This document shows positions 32,552 to 41,289 of a DNA stretch of 64,000 nucleotides, one piece after another. The first letter of the stretch is position 1. Every line of letters starts with the position of its first letter. This DNA comes from Kitasatospora atroaurantiaca. GTDB taxonomy: Bacteria > Actinomycetota > Actinomycetes > Streptomycetales > Streptomycetaceae. The stretch spans positions 4,836,001 to 4,900,000 of the forward strand of contig NZ_VIVR01000001.1 of the NCBI RefSeq assembly GCF_007828955.1. The letters run 5' to 3'. Position numbers and translations under genes: made by a program. The notes under the pieces were generated by a model that did not search any database, was not told the origin of the DNA, and saw only the letters and a program-made list of their open reading frames with translations.

Positions 32552-33674
32552 CCAGGGCGAGACCGTTCGGGACGGGCCGCTCACTGCCGCCGGACGGCGC
32601 GTTGACGATCGCCATCGTGCCCGGTGAGGTGCGGGCCAGCATCTCCGTCGAGCCGCCGCCGTCGAGCATGACGGCGTTCCTGGCGCCCAGGCGCTGCAGC
32701 AGCCGGGCGGTCTCCGCGATGGTCAGTCCGGCCGAGCCGGCGGACCTGCCGTCCACCGTCAGCAGCCACAGCCGGCGCCCCGAGGCGTCCCAGGCGAGTG
32801 CCGTCCGGGGCTCGCGGATCTCGTACCGGTGGGTGCGGGGGAAGGCCGGGACCCGGCCCTTGCGCAGGAGGGTGCCCCGGTAGCCGATGGCCAGGTCCCA
32901 CGGCGTGCCGCCGTCGCCGTCCTGGCCGGCGCGGAAGGCGACCGGCGCACCCGGGGGGACGGCGGAGAGAGCCCGTGCGGCCCGCCCGACCGCGACCAGG
33001 ACGAAGCCGTCCCCGGGCACCGGGCGGCCGTCGGCACCCTCGCGGACGTCCACCGCCCGCCCGCCCGAGACGGTCAGCTGGCGCACCGGACCACGGGCGC
33101 GGACGGGCCGGGGCGCGCCACCCCAGTCGGGGGTGAAGACCGTGAGGCCGGGGCGCAGCGAGCGGCAGTTGAGGCACCCCAGCGGGTACGGGGTCCCGCC
33201 GACCGACACCGCCCCTGCGAGCCGGACCAGCCCCCTGCGCAGCAGCCCGTCCCGGTCGGTGCCGACGGCGCGGACCGGCTCGGCGGAGGCCTTGAGCACC
33301 TGTCCGTCCCGGATCACCGGGCCGAGCGGCACGCCAGTGCCGTGGATGTCGAAGAAGTCGCCGTTCACCGCGGCCAGGGCGGCCGGCCCCGCACCGTCGG
33401 CCAGCGCCGACAGCGACTCCCGCTCGGAGAGCCTGCCGCCCAGCGAGGTGAGCCGCGCGGGGCCCAGGGCGGCCTCGGTGAGCTGGTAGCGCAGGGACTG
33501 CCGAGGGACGTCCGCCACGGTCAGCCGGGCCCCGGCGGGCAGCCCGTAATGCTCGGTGCGGGCCTGCCCGGTCAGGTCGGGGACGGCGGCCGGGAGCAGC
33601 AGCACCGCGCCCGCCAGGGCCGCGCCGACCCGGCGGCCGGCCCGGCCGGTCAGCCGAGGTCGGAGAGCAGGCAC
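32379..33674 (-). CDS. secreted phosphodiester glycosidase family protein (NAGPA-like)
   Basis: A 431-residue protein with an N-terminal signal-type segment (VGAALAGAVLLLPAAVPDLTG) and a NAGPA/DUF2233 domain. Typical blocks are VNGDFFDIHGTGVPLGPVIRDG, RTALAWDASGRRLWLLTVDGR and ARNAVMLDGGGSTEML, followed by VPNGLALVSP, where family members usually end. Relatives cleave sugar phosphodiesters; the bacterial substrate is unknown. Beyond this lie about 55 Arg/Ser/Pro-rich residues with a RPSRASG repeat, which overlap the convergent phosphatidyltransferase gene. The start is GTG 33674. Confidence 0.85.
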   Translation of the reverse strand: MPALRPRLTGRAGRRVGAALAGAVLLLPAAVPDLTGQARTEHYGLPAGARLTVADVPRQSLRYQLTEAALGPARLTSLGGRLSERESLSALADGAGPAALAAVNGDFFDIHGTGVPLGPVIRDGQVLKASAEPVRAVGTDRDGLLRRGLVRLAGAVSVGGTPYPLGCLNCRSLRPGLTVFTPDWGGAPRPVRARGPVRQLTVSGGRAVDVREGADGRPVPGDGFVLVAVGRAARALSAVPPGAPVAFRAGQDGDGGTPWDLAIGYRGTLLRKGRVPAFPRTHRYEIREPRTALAWDASGRRLWLLTVDGRSAGSAGLTIAETARLLQRLGARNAVMLDGGGSTEMLARTSPGTMAIVNAPSGGSERPVPNGLALVSPQSRFALRRRPSRASGRPSRASGRSDPAATPGAPALLRRSSLLRLATGAPSRPLR

Positions 33675-33714
33675 GAACCGTCCAACGACCCGCGAGGGTA
33701 CGAGGTCACGGCCG

Positions 33715-34461
33715 TCAGGCGGCCAGGTGGCCGACCTCGTTCCAGTGCTCGGGGCGCAGCCGTCCGTCCTGCGAACGCCACAGGCTGGCCGAGCAGTTGC
33801 GCACCGGGTCCAGCCCGAGCAGCTGCTGCTCGGGGAGCCGGTCCAGGACGTAACGGAGCATCAGGACGGTGCAGTCGTGCGCCACCAGCAGCACCGGCCG
33901 CCCGGCCTCCTCCTCGCAGATGTCGCGCAGGCAGCTGCGCACCCGCAGGGCCACGTCCAGGACGGACTCGCCGCCCGGCGGCCGGTAGTACAGCTCGCCC
34001 ATCTTCCGCCGCCGGGCCGCCTCGGCCGGGTGCTCCTTGTCGATCGCGGCCGCGGTCAGCATCTCCAGGATGCCGAGCTCTCTGTCCCGCAGCCGCTCGT
34101 CGAGGCGGACCTGGAGCCCGACCGGCACCGCGCCGAGCCCGGAGGCCTGGGCGAGCGCGATCCGGGCGGTCTCGGTGGTGCGGACGTACGGGGAGCACCA
34201 GACGCTGCGCGGGCGGTCGGCGGGCGGCAGCTCGGCCCACCAGCGTCCGAGTGCCTGGGCCTGCGCCTGGCCGTGCAGCGAGAGCGGTATGTCGGCGTCG
34301 CGGCTGGTGATCGGGACGGTCAGCGCGCCGGTCTCGGCCGCGAGCTGGAACTCGACGTTGGCGATGCTCTCGCCGTGCCGGGTGGCGATCAGGACGGACG
34401 GCAGCCGGAGGCCGGCCTTCGTCGTGCGGTGTCCGTTGAGCGTGCTGCTGAGTTCTGCCAT
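33715..34461 (-). CDS. histidine phosphatase superfamily protein
   Basis: A 248-residue branch-1 histidine phosphatase (phosphoglycerate-mutase fold). The phosphorylated His29 is in TRHGES. Other pocket residues are Arg in RTTETARIAL, Glu in DERLRDRELG, PPGGES, and the second histidine in LLVAHDCTVLML. It has no transmembrane segment. Substrate is not predictable; the long DERLRDRELGILEMLT insert resembles proteins annotated broadly as phosphoglycerate mutase family. The ATG at 34461 follows GGGGAGAAG. A strong terminator separates it from the symporter operon upstream. Confidence 0.88.
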   Translation of the reverse strand: MAELSSTLNGHRTTKAGLRLPSVLIATRHGESIANVEFQLAAETGALTVPITSRDADIPLSLHGQAQAQALGRWWAELPPADRPRSVWCSPYVRTTETARIALAQASGLGAVPVGLQVRLDERLRDRELGILEMLTAAAIDKEHPAEAARRRKMGELYYRPPGGESVLDVALRVRSCLRDICEEEAGRPVLLVAHDCTVLMLRYVLDRLPEQQLLGLDPVRNCSASLWRSQDGRLRPEHWNEVGHLAA

Positions 34462-34512
34462 GGCCGCTTCTCCCCGTGACGTCGTCGTTTCCTCGGCCGG
34501 CCGTCATTCAAA

Positions 34513-34558
34513 TGATCGCGCCGTCACCCCAGTGTTGTCCGGGGTGACGGCGCGATCA
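34513..34558 (-). terminator. terminator of the symporter operon
   Basis: A perfect 18-bp stem with arms 34513-34530 and 34541-34558 (TGATCGCGCCGTCACCCC and its complement) and a 10-nt loop, 37 nt after the symporter stop on the minus strand. Confidence 0.9.
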
Positions 34559-34595
34559 CAGGGCGCACGCGGGAGGTCCGAGTGCGCCCGTCGGC

Positions 34596-36230
34596 TCAGT
34601 GTGCGACTGCGGGCTCCGGAGCCTTCGCCAGGGCGGGTTCACCGGCCTCCGCGGTGTAGTCCGCCTTGCTGGTCTCGTCGACGCCCTCAGGGGCCTTGAC
34701 GGCCCGCAGAACCAGCGTCAGGACGACGGCGACGGTCAGGTTGAGCACGAAGGCGGTGAGGCCGATGTACCCGATCTCGCCGATGCCCGGGATCTCCGCC
34801 GAGCTGCCGCCGAAGTGCTTGGTGGCGGGGGAGGAGACGCCGTACGCCTTCCAGGTGCCGTACGCCATGCCGACCGCCCAGCCCGCGAGCAGCGCCCAGC
34901 GGTGGAACCAGCGGGTGAAGAGCCCGCCGACGATCGACACGAAGGTCTGCAGGATCCACAGGCCGCCGAGCAGCTGCAGGTTGATCGCGAACTGCTTGTC
35001 CATCACCAGCACGAAGGCCAGCGCGCCGACCTTCACCAGCAGCGAGGCGATCTTGGCGACCTTGGTCTCCTGGGCGGCGGTCGCGTCCGGCTTGATGAAG
35101 TCCTTGTAGACGTTGCGGGTGAACAGGTTGGCCGCCGCGATCGACATGATCGCGGCCGGTACCAGGGCACCGATCCCGATCGCGGCGAAGGCGACGCCGG
35201 TGAACCAGTCGGGGAACATGTTCTCGAACAGCTGCGGCACGGCCAGCTGGTTGTTGTAGCCCTTCACGCCCTTGCCGACGCCCGCCGCGATGGCCATGAA
35301 GCCGAGCAGCGCCAGCAGGCCCAGCATCAGCGAGTACGCCGGCATGATCGCCATGTTCCGGCGCACCGTGTTGCGGGACTTGGAGGCGAGCACACCCGTC
35401 ACCGAGTGCGGGTACATGAACAGCGCCAGCGCCGAGCCGAAGGCCAGCGTGGCGTACGTCCACTGGGCCTTCTCCGGCGAGACCAGCGCGCCGACGGGCT
35501 TGCCGGTCGCCGGGTTGACGGTGCTGAACTTCTGCGCCGCGGTGTCGAAGATGTGCCCGTAGCCGCCGAGGCGCATCGGGATGTAGATCACCGCGACGAT
35601 GATCACGATGTACACCAGGGTGTCCTTGACGAACGCGATCAGCGCCGGCGCCCGCAGACCCGAGGAGTACGTGTACGCGGCGAGCACCGCGAAGGCCAGG
35701 AAGAGCGGCAGGTCCTTGACGAACCAGTTGCTGTCCGCGCCGCCGCCGACGCCCAGCACGTCCAGCACCGCCTGGATGCCGACCAGCTGCAGCGCGATGT
35801 ACGGCATGGTGGCCAGGATGCCGGTCAGCGCCACCACCAGCGACAGCGACTTGGAGCCGTACCGCCCGCGCACGAAGTCGGCCGGGGTGACGTACCCGTG
35901 CACCCGGGACACCGACCACAGCCGCGGCAGGAAGAGGAAGACCAGCGGGTACGCGATGATCGTGTACGGCACCGCGAAGAAGCCCGCCGCACCCGCGCCG
36001 TAGATCACGGCGGGGACGGCGATGAAGGTGTACGCGGTGTAGAGGTCGCCGCCGAGCAGGAACCAGGTGACCCAGGTGCCGAAGCTCCGGCCGCCCAGGC
36101 CCCACTCGTCCAGGTGGAGGGCGTTGTCCGCCCGGCGCCAGCGCGAGGCGAGGAAGCCCATCACGGTGACCAGGACGAAGAACAGCAGGAAGACCGTCAG
36201 AGCGGTGACGTTGACGCCGGTGTGGTTCAT
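34596..36230 (-). CDS. sodium:solute symporter (SSS family)
   Basis: A 544-residue membrane transporter with about thirteen hydrophobic segments and SSS features such as GGRSFGTWVTWFLLGGDLYTAYTF near the N-terminus and GIGALVPAAIMSIAAANLFTRN in the second half. With a DUF3311 subunit this type resembles monocarboxylate (acetate, pyruvate, propionate) importers of the MctC/ActP group; the true substrate is inferred. The ATG overlaps the DUF3311 stop by 4 nt, so expression is coupled. A Crp-like palindrome lies upstream of the pair. Confidence 0.92.
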   Translation of the reverse strand: MNHTGVNVTALTVFLLFFVLVTVMGFLASRWRRADNALHLDEWGLGGRSFGTWVTWFLLGGDLYTAYTFIAVPAVIYGAGAAGFFAVPYTIIAYPLVFLFLPRLWSVSRVHGYVTPADFVRGRYGSKSLSLVVALTGILATMPYIALQLVGIQAVLDVLGVGGGADSNWFVKDLPLFLAFAVLAAYTYSSGLRAPALIAFVKDTLVYIVIIVAVIYIPMRLGGYGHIFDTAAQKFSTVNPATGKPVGALVSPEKAQWTYATLAFGSALALFMYPHSVTGVLASKSRNTVRRNMAIMPAYSLMLGLLALLGFMAIAAGVGKGVKGYNNQLAVPQLFENMFPDWFTGVAFAAIGIGALVPAAIMSIAAANLFTRNVYKDFIKPDATAAQETKVAKIASLLVKVGALAFVLVMDKQFAINLQLLGGLWILQTFVSIVGGLFTRWFHRWALLAGWAVGMAYGTWKAYGVSSPATKHFGGSSAEIPGIGEIGYIGLTAFVLNLTVAVVLTLVLRAVKAPEGVDETSKADYTAEAGEPALAKAPEPAVAH

Positions 36231-36514
36231 GCCCGACCACCGGCCTGGGCGGCGGCCTTGCGGGCCTTCTCGTCCCGGTTGATCAACAGGTACGCGGCGA
36301 CCGTGAACACGGCCGACGCCGGCACCCAGAGCAGCTGGTACCAGTAGAAGAAGGGCATCCCGCCGAGCTCGGGGGTCGCCTTCGCGTACGAGGAGACCCA
36401 GAGCATCGCGACGATCGGCACGAGGAGGCTGAGCCCGGCCAGGACCCGTTCCGGAGTCACCGCCGGGATCGGGCTGGGCTCAACGGCCTCGGGCAGGGGG
36501 ACTTCTGACGACAT
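36227..36514 (-). CDS. DUF3311 small membrane protein, symporter partner
   Basis: A 95-residue protein with two hydrophobic helices (about 27-45 and 58-78) and the DUF3311 pattern PFFYWYQLLWVPASAVFT. DUF3311 proteins almost always precede an SSS symporter, by analogy with YjcH-ActP of E. coli, and probably assist it. The two genes overlap by ATGA. The start ATG 36514 gives MSSEVPLPEAVEPSP. The 181-nt region upstream carries a perfect AGTGAC-N4-GTCACT palindrome. Confidence 0.88.
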   Translation of the reverse strand: MSSEVPLPEAVEPSPIPAVTPERVLAGLSLLVPIVAMLWVSSYAKATPELGGMPFFYWYQLLWVPASAVFTVAAYLLINRDEKARKAAAQAGGRA

Positions 36515-36640
36515 GTTGCGGCTCCGGCTGATGAGGGCTCACCTCGTCGGCGCCGCAACGCGCGGACCTGGGCCCGTGCGTCCGCCGAGCAGCACCCCTG
36601 GTGATCGGCAGTCAGTACGGCTGCGAAATTTAGGGCACGG

Positions 36641-36656
36641 AGTGACCTGTGTCACT
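36641..36656. promoter_or_regulatory. candidate Crp binding site
   Basis: AGTGACCTGTGTCACT has perfect 6-bp arms and fits exactly the reported Streptomyces Crp consensus GTG-N6-G-N-CAC. It lies 127 nt or more upstream of the DUF3311 start and about 40 nt from the dasR stop, so the symporter operon is the likely target. Confidence 0.6.
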
Positions 36657-36695
36657 AGGTACGGCGGAACTTCCCGGATACCGGACGCTTCTGCG

Positions 36696-37484
36696 TCAGG
36701 CCGGGCGCTGCAGGCGGGTGATGAACTTGTACCGGTCGCCGCGGTAGATCGAGCGCACCCACTCCACCGGATGGCCCTCCGCGTCGAAGGAGTGCCGGGA
36801 GAGCTGCAGCATCGGCAGGCCGAGGTCGGAGCCGAGCAGGCCGGCCTCACGCGGGTTGGCCAGGGTGGTCTCGATGGTCTCCTCGGCCTCGGCCACGGTG
36901 ACCCCGTACACCTCGCGCAGCGCGGTGTAGAGCGAGTTGTGCTTGACCAGGTTGCGGCGCAGGGCGGGGAAGCGCTTGGCCGAGAGGTGGGCCACCTCGA
37001 TCGCCATCGGGTCGCCGTTGGCCAGGCGCAGGCGCTCGATCCGCAGCACCCGGCCGCCGGGCTTGATGTCCAGCAGCGGGGCCAGCCGGTCGTCGGCGGT
37101 GATGTAGCCGACCTCGATCAGCCGGGAGGTCGGCTCCAGGCCCTGGGCGCGCATGTCCTCGGTGTAGGAGGTGAGCTGCAGGGCCTGGGCGACCTTGGGC
37201 TTGGCCACGAAGGTGCCCTTGCCCTGGATGCGCTCCAGCCGGCCCTCGACCACCAGCTCCTGCAGGGCCTGCCGGACGGTGGTGCGAGAGGTGTCGAACT
37301 GGGCGGCCAGCGCCCGCTCGGGCGGCACCGGGGTGCCGGCCGGCTGGGTCTCGGTGAGCTGCAGCAGGTGGCGCTTGAGGCCGTAGTACTTGGGGACCCG
37401 AGCGGCCGCGCCCGTGGCCGTCCCGGCCTGTGCCGGCACCGTGGTGCCCTCAGGGATGGCCGCCGTGCCCCTGTCGCCGCTCAT
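36696..37484 (-). CDS. dasR: GntR-family (HutC-type) regulator DasR
   Basis: A 262-residue global regulator of N-acetylglucosamine use, chitin degradation and development. The winged helix is at about residues 50-115 (PPERALAAQFDTSRTTVRQALQELVVEGRLERIQGKGTF). The effector domain (UTRA) follows with YTEDMRAQGLEPTSRL and VEWVRSIYRGDRYKF, closely like S. coelicolor DasR as I recall it. Glucosamine-6-phosphate releases it from dre sites, of which at least five lie 5-6 kb away. The ATG at 37484 is chosen over a GTG at 37517. It lies 121 nt downstream of dasD on the same strand. Confidence 0.94.
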   Translation of the reverse strand: MSGDRGTAAIPEGTTVPAQAGTATGAAARVPKYYGLKRHLLQLTETQPAGTPVPPERALAAQFDTSRTTVRQALQELVVEGRLERIQGKGTFVAKPKVAQALQLTSYTEDMRAQGLEPTSRLIEVGYITADDRLAPLLDIKPGGRVLRIERLRLANGDPMAIEVAHLSAKRFPALRRNLVKHNSLYTALREVYGVTVAEAEETIETTLANPREAGLLGSDLGLPMLQLSRHSFDAEGHPVEWVRSIYRGDRYKFITRLQRPA

Positions 37485-37605
37485 GGCCGCTCTCACTCCT
37501 CGCCCTGCAGCCGTCACCGGCTCCTCCGTCTATGTATCGCACATGGTTGCACGCGGAAGCCCGAAGATGTGAGCTCCCGCCGGGACAGGACCTGAGACCG
37601 TACGC

Positions 37606-39186
37606 TCAGCCGCTCTTGGCGGCGCTCAGCGCGAGCCCGGCCAGGGCCTCGGCGGCGGCGACGCCGCAGACCCGGGCGCCGCCGTGGGTCGCCAGTACCG
37701 TCACGCCGCGCGAGCGGAAGGTCTCGGCGAGTCCGTACGCCGTGCCGATCTCCACCACCACCGCGTCCGGGCGGGCCTCGACCAGGGCGAGCGCGGCCCG
37801 CTTCATCCACTGGTGCCGGTGCACGTCGCGCACCACGATCACCAGCGGACGGCCCACGGCGGCGCCCAGGACCGGGGCGACGTCGACCTCGGCTCCCTCG
37901 GCGGCGACGGCCACGTGGAGCAGGCCGGAGCCCTCGAGCCGGGTGGCGGGAGCGCCGATCCGGGTCCGGGTGGTGCCGGGGACCAGCTCCGAGAGCGGCC
38001 CGGCCACACCCCACGGGGTCTCGTCGCCGACCGCGATGTTGGCGCCGGGGGAGAACTCGACCACGTGCGGCACGCCCCGGACCGGGCGGAGCTCGCCGTG
38101 GATCCGCAGCGCCCGGCGGGCCGCGGTGAGGCCGATCCCGACCTCGCCGTGCGCCCCCACCTGGGCCTGCCGTACGCCCGCCGACCAGCGGGCCACCGCG
38201 CGGTTCCGCTCGGCGGCCCGGTGCAGCCGCTCGGCGGAGAGCCGGCCCTCGCGGACGGCCCAGATCAGCGCGTCGCGCAGGTAGAGGAAGGCCGCCTCGT
38301 CCTGCAGTCCGCCGCCGACGCAGATGGTGTCCGCGCCGGCCGCGATCGCCTTGACGGCCCCGGCGGCGACGCCGTGGGTGCCGGAGATCGCGCCCATCTC
38401 GATGCCGTCGGTGACGATCAGGCCCTGGAAGCCGAGCTCCTCGCGGAGCAGCCCGGTCAGGATGGCCGGCGACATGGTGGCGGGCAGCTGGTCGTCGTAC
38501 GCGGGGAACAGGATGTGCGCCGTCATGATCGTCTTCACCCCGGCCGCGATGGCGGCCCGGAACGGCTTCAGGTGCTCCTGGAACTGGTCCGGGGTCAGGT
38601 CGATCCTGGGCAGCCCGAGGTGCGAGTCGCCGGCGGTGTCCCCGTGGCCGGGGAAGTGCTTGGCGCAGGCGGCGACGCCGGCGGACTGCAGGCCGCGCAC
38701 GTACGCGGCGGTGTGCCGGGCGGCCAGCTCGCCGTCGCCGCCGAAGGAGCGGACCCCGATGACCGGGTTGTCCGGGTTGGAGTTGACGTCCGCGTCCGGC
38801 GCGTAGTCGAGGTTGATCCCGACGGTGGAGAGGTCGAAGCCGATCGAGCGGGCCACCCGCTCGGTGAGGTCGGTGTCGTCGACCTCGCCGAGTGCGAAGT
38901 TGCCCGGGTACGAGGAGCCGCTGGTGACCTCCAGGCGGGTGACGTCGCCGCCCTCCTCGTCGGTGGCGACCAGCAGGTCGGGGTTGAGCGCGTACATCTC
39001 GGCTGTGAGCTGCGCGACCTGCTGCGGGGTACGGATGTTGCGGCCGAACAGGGCGACCCCGCCGAGCTCGCCCGAGCCGAGTCTCCTGCGCAGCCAGTCG
39101 GGGGCGGTGAGCCCGGCGAAGCCCGGCTGGAGGACAGCTCCGGCGTCGCTGAGGAGTTCGACGCTTTCCGTACCGGGAATCGCCAT
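37606..39186 (-). CDS. dasD: GH3 beta-N-acetylglucosaminidase DasD (NagZ-like)
   Basis: A 526-residue cytoplasmic GH3 enzyme: it has no signal peptide and would hydrolyse imported chito-oligosaccharides to GlcNAc. The NagZ hallmark KHFPGHGDTAGDSHLGLP includes the flexible-loop Asp-His pair, and GLIVTDGIEMGAI holds the nucleophile Asp. A C-terminal alpha/beta domain of about 170 residues extends it beyond minimal NagZ. The ATG at 39186 has GGAAGGAA upstream, 48 nt after the dasC stop, so it belongs to the das operon. The name is by operon context. Confidence 0.88.
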   Translation of the reverse strand: MAIPGTESVELLSDAGAVLQPGFAGLTAPDWLRRRLGSGELGGVALFGRNIRTPQQVAQLTAEMYALNPDLLVATDEEGGDVTRLEVTSGSSYPGNFALGEVDDTDLTERVARSIGFDLSTVGINLDYAPDADVNSNPDNPVIGVRSFGGDGELAARHTAAYVRGLQSAGVAACAKHFPGHGDTAGDSHLGLPRIDLTPDQFQEHLKPFRAAIAAGVKTIMTAHILFPAYDDQLPATMSPAILTGLLREELGFQGLIVTDGIEMGAISGTHGVAAGAVKAIAAGADTICVGGGLQDEAAFLYLRDALIWAVREGRLSAERLHRAAERNRAVARWSAGVRQAQVGAHGEVGIGLTAARRALRIHGELRPVRGVPHVVEFSPGANIAVGDETPWGVAGPLSELVPGTTRTRIGAPATRLEGSGLLHVAVAAEGAEVDVAPVLGAAVGRPLVIVVRDVHRHQWMKRAALALVEARPDAVVVEIGTAYGLAETFRSRGVTVLATHGGARVCGVAAAEALAGLALSAAKSG

Positions 39187-39234
39187 GGTTCCTTCCCTGG
39201 GGGGTGGGGGTGCTGGACCTGCGGGTGGGTGGGA

Positions 39235-40146
39235 CTAGCCCTTGACCGCACCGGCGGTGAGACCCGCCGACAGCTTCTTCTGGAAGATCACGAACAGGAT
39301 GATCACGGGGAGCGACACCAGCAGCGCGCCGGCCATCTGGGCGCCGAAGTCGGCGCCGCGGGTCGGGGTGGTGGAGTAGAACGTCAGCCAGATCATCGAG
39401 GTCTGCTTGCCGCCGCTGCTGAGCAGCGTGTTGGCGACGATGAACTCGTTCCAGGCCTGGATCCAGCTGTAGACGCCGGTGGTGATCAGGCCGGGCAGGG
39501 TCAGCGGGAGGATCACCCGGAAGAAGGCGCCCCACTTGGTGCACCCGTCGACCATCGCGGCCTCGTCCAGCTCGGCCGGGATGTTGACGATGAAGGAGCG
39601 CAGCGTCCAGATCACGTACGGGATGGTGAAGACCAGGTAGGCCAGCACCACACCGAAGATCGTGCCGGTCATGTCGGCGGTCTTCATCACGATGAAGAGC
39701 GGGATGATGATCGCCAGCAGCGGCACCATCTGGATGACCAGCATCGTGACGATGAAGAAGTTCCGGCCGCGGAAGTTGAAGCGGGCCACCGCGACGGCGG
39801 CCAGGAAGCCGACCACCAGGCCGAGCAGCACCGAGCCGATGGTGATCAGCAGGGTGTTCTGCAGACCGGGCAGGAACGCCGGGTCGTCGAAGATGGTCTT
39901 GTAGCTCTCAAAGGAGAACGTGCTCGGCCAGAAGGTCGGATCCTTGGCGATCAGGTCCTTGTTCGTCTTGAACGTGGTGATGATCATCCAGTAGATCGGG
40001 AAGCCCATCACCGCGGCGAAGCCCAGCGCGATGGTGTTCCAGACCCAGGTCATCGCCCGGCTCTGGCCGGTCGTCCGGACCTTCTGCCGGACCTTGGGGG
40101 CCGCGAGCGGGGTCACGGTCTCTGCGTGCACGTCGGTGGCAGCCAT
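39235..40146 (-). CDS. dasC: ABC sugar permease DasC (MalG type)
   Basis: A 303-residue inner-membrane permease with six hydrophobic segments and the EAA loop EAAMVDGCTKWGAFFRVILPLTLPG, where the ATPase docks. It would form a heterodimer with DasB for import of (GlcNAc)2. The ATG overlaps the dasB stop by one base (TGATG). No ATPase gene is in the island; in Streptomyces the shared ATPase MsiK, encoded elsewhere, energises DasABC. Confidence 0.92.
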   Translation of the reverse strand: MAATDVHAETVTPLAAPKVRQKVRTTGQSRAMTWVWNTIALGFAAVMGFPIYWMIITTFKTNKDLIAKDPTFWPSTFSFESYKTIFDDPAFLPGLQNTLLITIGSVLLGLVVGFLAAVAVARFNFRGRNFFIVTMLVIQMVPLLAIIIPLFIVMKTADMTGTIFGVVLAYLVFTIPYVIWTLRSFIVNIPAELDEAAMVDGCTKWGAFFRVILPLTLPGLITTGVYSWIQAWNEFIVANTLLSSGGKQTSMIWLTFYSTTPTRGADFGAQMAGALLVSLPVIILFVIFQKKLSAGLTAGAVKG

Positions 40147-41135
40147 CAGTCCTGGGCTCCGATCTTGATGACCTGGCGGATGTAGAAGACGAGCACCGCC
40201 AGCATGAGCAGGATCATCGCGATCGAGATCACCGAGCTGTCGCTGTAGTGCGAGGAGACGATGCCCTTCTCGTACAGGTAGATCCCGATGTTCCAGTAGC
40301 CGGGCTCGGGGGAGCTGTTGCGCAGCGAGAAGATCTGCGCGAAGACCTGGAAGTCCCAGATGAAGCTCAGCGAGGCGGAGACCAGCAGGAAGGGCTTGAT
40401 GACCGGGACGACCACGTGCCGGAAGCTCTGGAGGGCGTTGGCGCCGTCGAGCTTGGAGGCCTCGATCAGTTCCTTCGGCACCTGGGTCAGCGCGGCGTGC
40501 AGGCCGATCACCAGGAAGGGCAGCGCGCCCCAGATGATGACGGCGGCGGAGACCACGTAGAGGCCGACGGTGGGGTCGGCGAACCAGTCGTAGTTCTTCG
40601 TCTCGCTGGTGCCGCCGAAGAGGTAGCCGATGTAGTCGATCACCCCGCCCTTGCTCGCGAAGAGCCACTTGAAGATCGTGCCGGTGACGATCGCGGGGAT
40701 CGCCCAGACGAACATCAGCACGGTGATGACGGTGACCTTGGCCCAGGGGGAGACCCGGTTCAGCAGCAGCGCGAAGAGCATGCCCAGCACCATCGACAGC
40801 ACCACGAGCTCGACGGTGAAGTAGACGCTGCGGAGCACGACCTCCCAGAACTGGTCGTCCGACAGCACCTTGGTGTAACCGTCGAGGCCGATGTACCTGG
40901 ACAGGCTCGGGTTGACCAGTTGGGCGTATCTGTTGACGTTCTGGAACGACAGGTCGAACAGCGAGTAGAGCGGGTACGCCATGACGCCGATCAGAGCGGC
41001 CACGGCCGGGAGGATCATGACGTACGGAATGTAGTGGCCGCCGGCGAAGAAGCCGCGGCGCCGCTTCGGCGCGGCGGCGGGGGCGGGGGCGACCGCCTCG
41101 GCCTCTACCAACGTTTCGTTGCTGGTCACACTCAT
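40146..41135 (-). CDS. dasB: ABC sugar permease DasB (MalF type)
   Basis: A 329-residue permease with six hydrophobic segments after a cytoplasmic N-terminus and the EAA loop EASKLDGANALQSFRHVVVPVIKP. It pairs with DasC. The ATG at 41135 begins MSVTSNETLVEAEAV. It follows dasA after 154 nt and may rely on readthrough of the dasA transcript: the gap contains GCGAACTGCCCACC repeats in both orientations (arms near 41190 and 41210), a hairpin that could attenuate transcription between binding protein and permeases. Confidence 0.9.
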   Translation of the reverse strand: MSVTSNETLVEAEAVAPAPAAAPKRRRGFFAGGHYIPYVMILPAVAALIGVMAYPLYSLFDLSFQNVNRYAQLVNPSLSRYIGLDGYTKVLSDDQFWEVVLRSVYFTVELVVLSMVLGMLFALLLNRVSPWAKVTVITVLMFVWAIPAIVTGTIFKWLFASKGGVIDYIGYLFGGTSETKNYDWFADPTVGLYVVSAAVIIWGALPFLVIGLHAALTQVPKELIEASKLDGANALQSFRHVVVPVIKPFLLVSASLSFIWDFQVFAQIFSLRNSSPEPGYWNIGIYLYEKGIVSSHYSDSSVISIAMILLMLAVLVFYIRQVIKIGAQD

Positions 41136-41289
41136 CAGGGTCCTTCCCGGGCCCGCGGAACTGGTCGGTAACTGACCGGCGCGCGGGTGGGCAGTTCGCG
41201 ACCTCGCGAACTGCCCACCCCCTTGCGCTCAGTGCTGGCAGGCCGGGGAGGTGCCCCAGGGGCGCCGGGAGGGCCTGCGGTCAGCCGGT

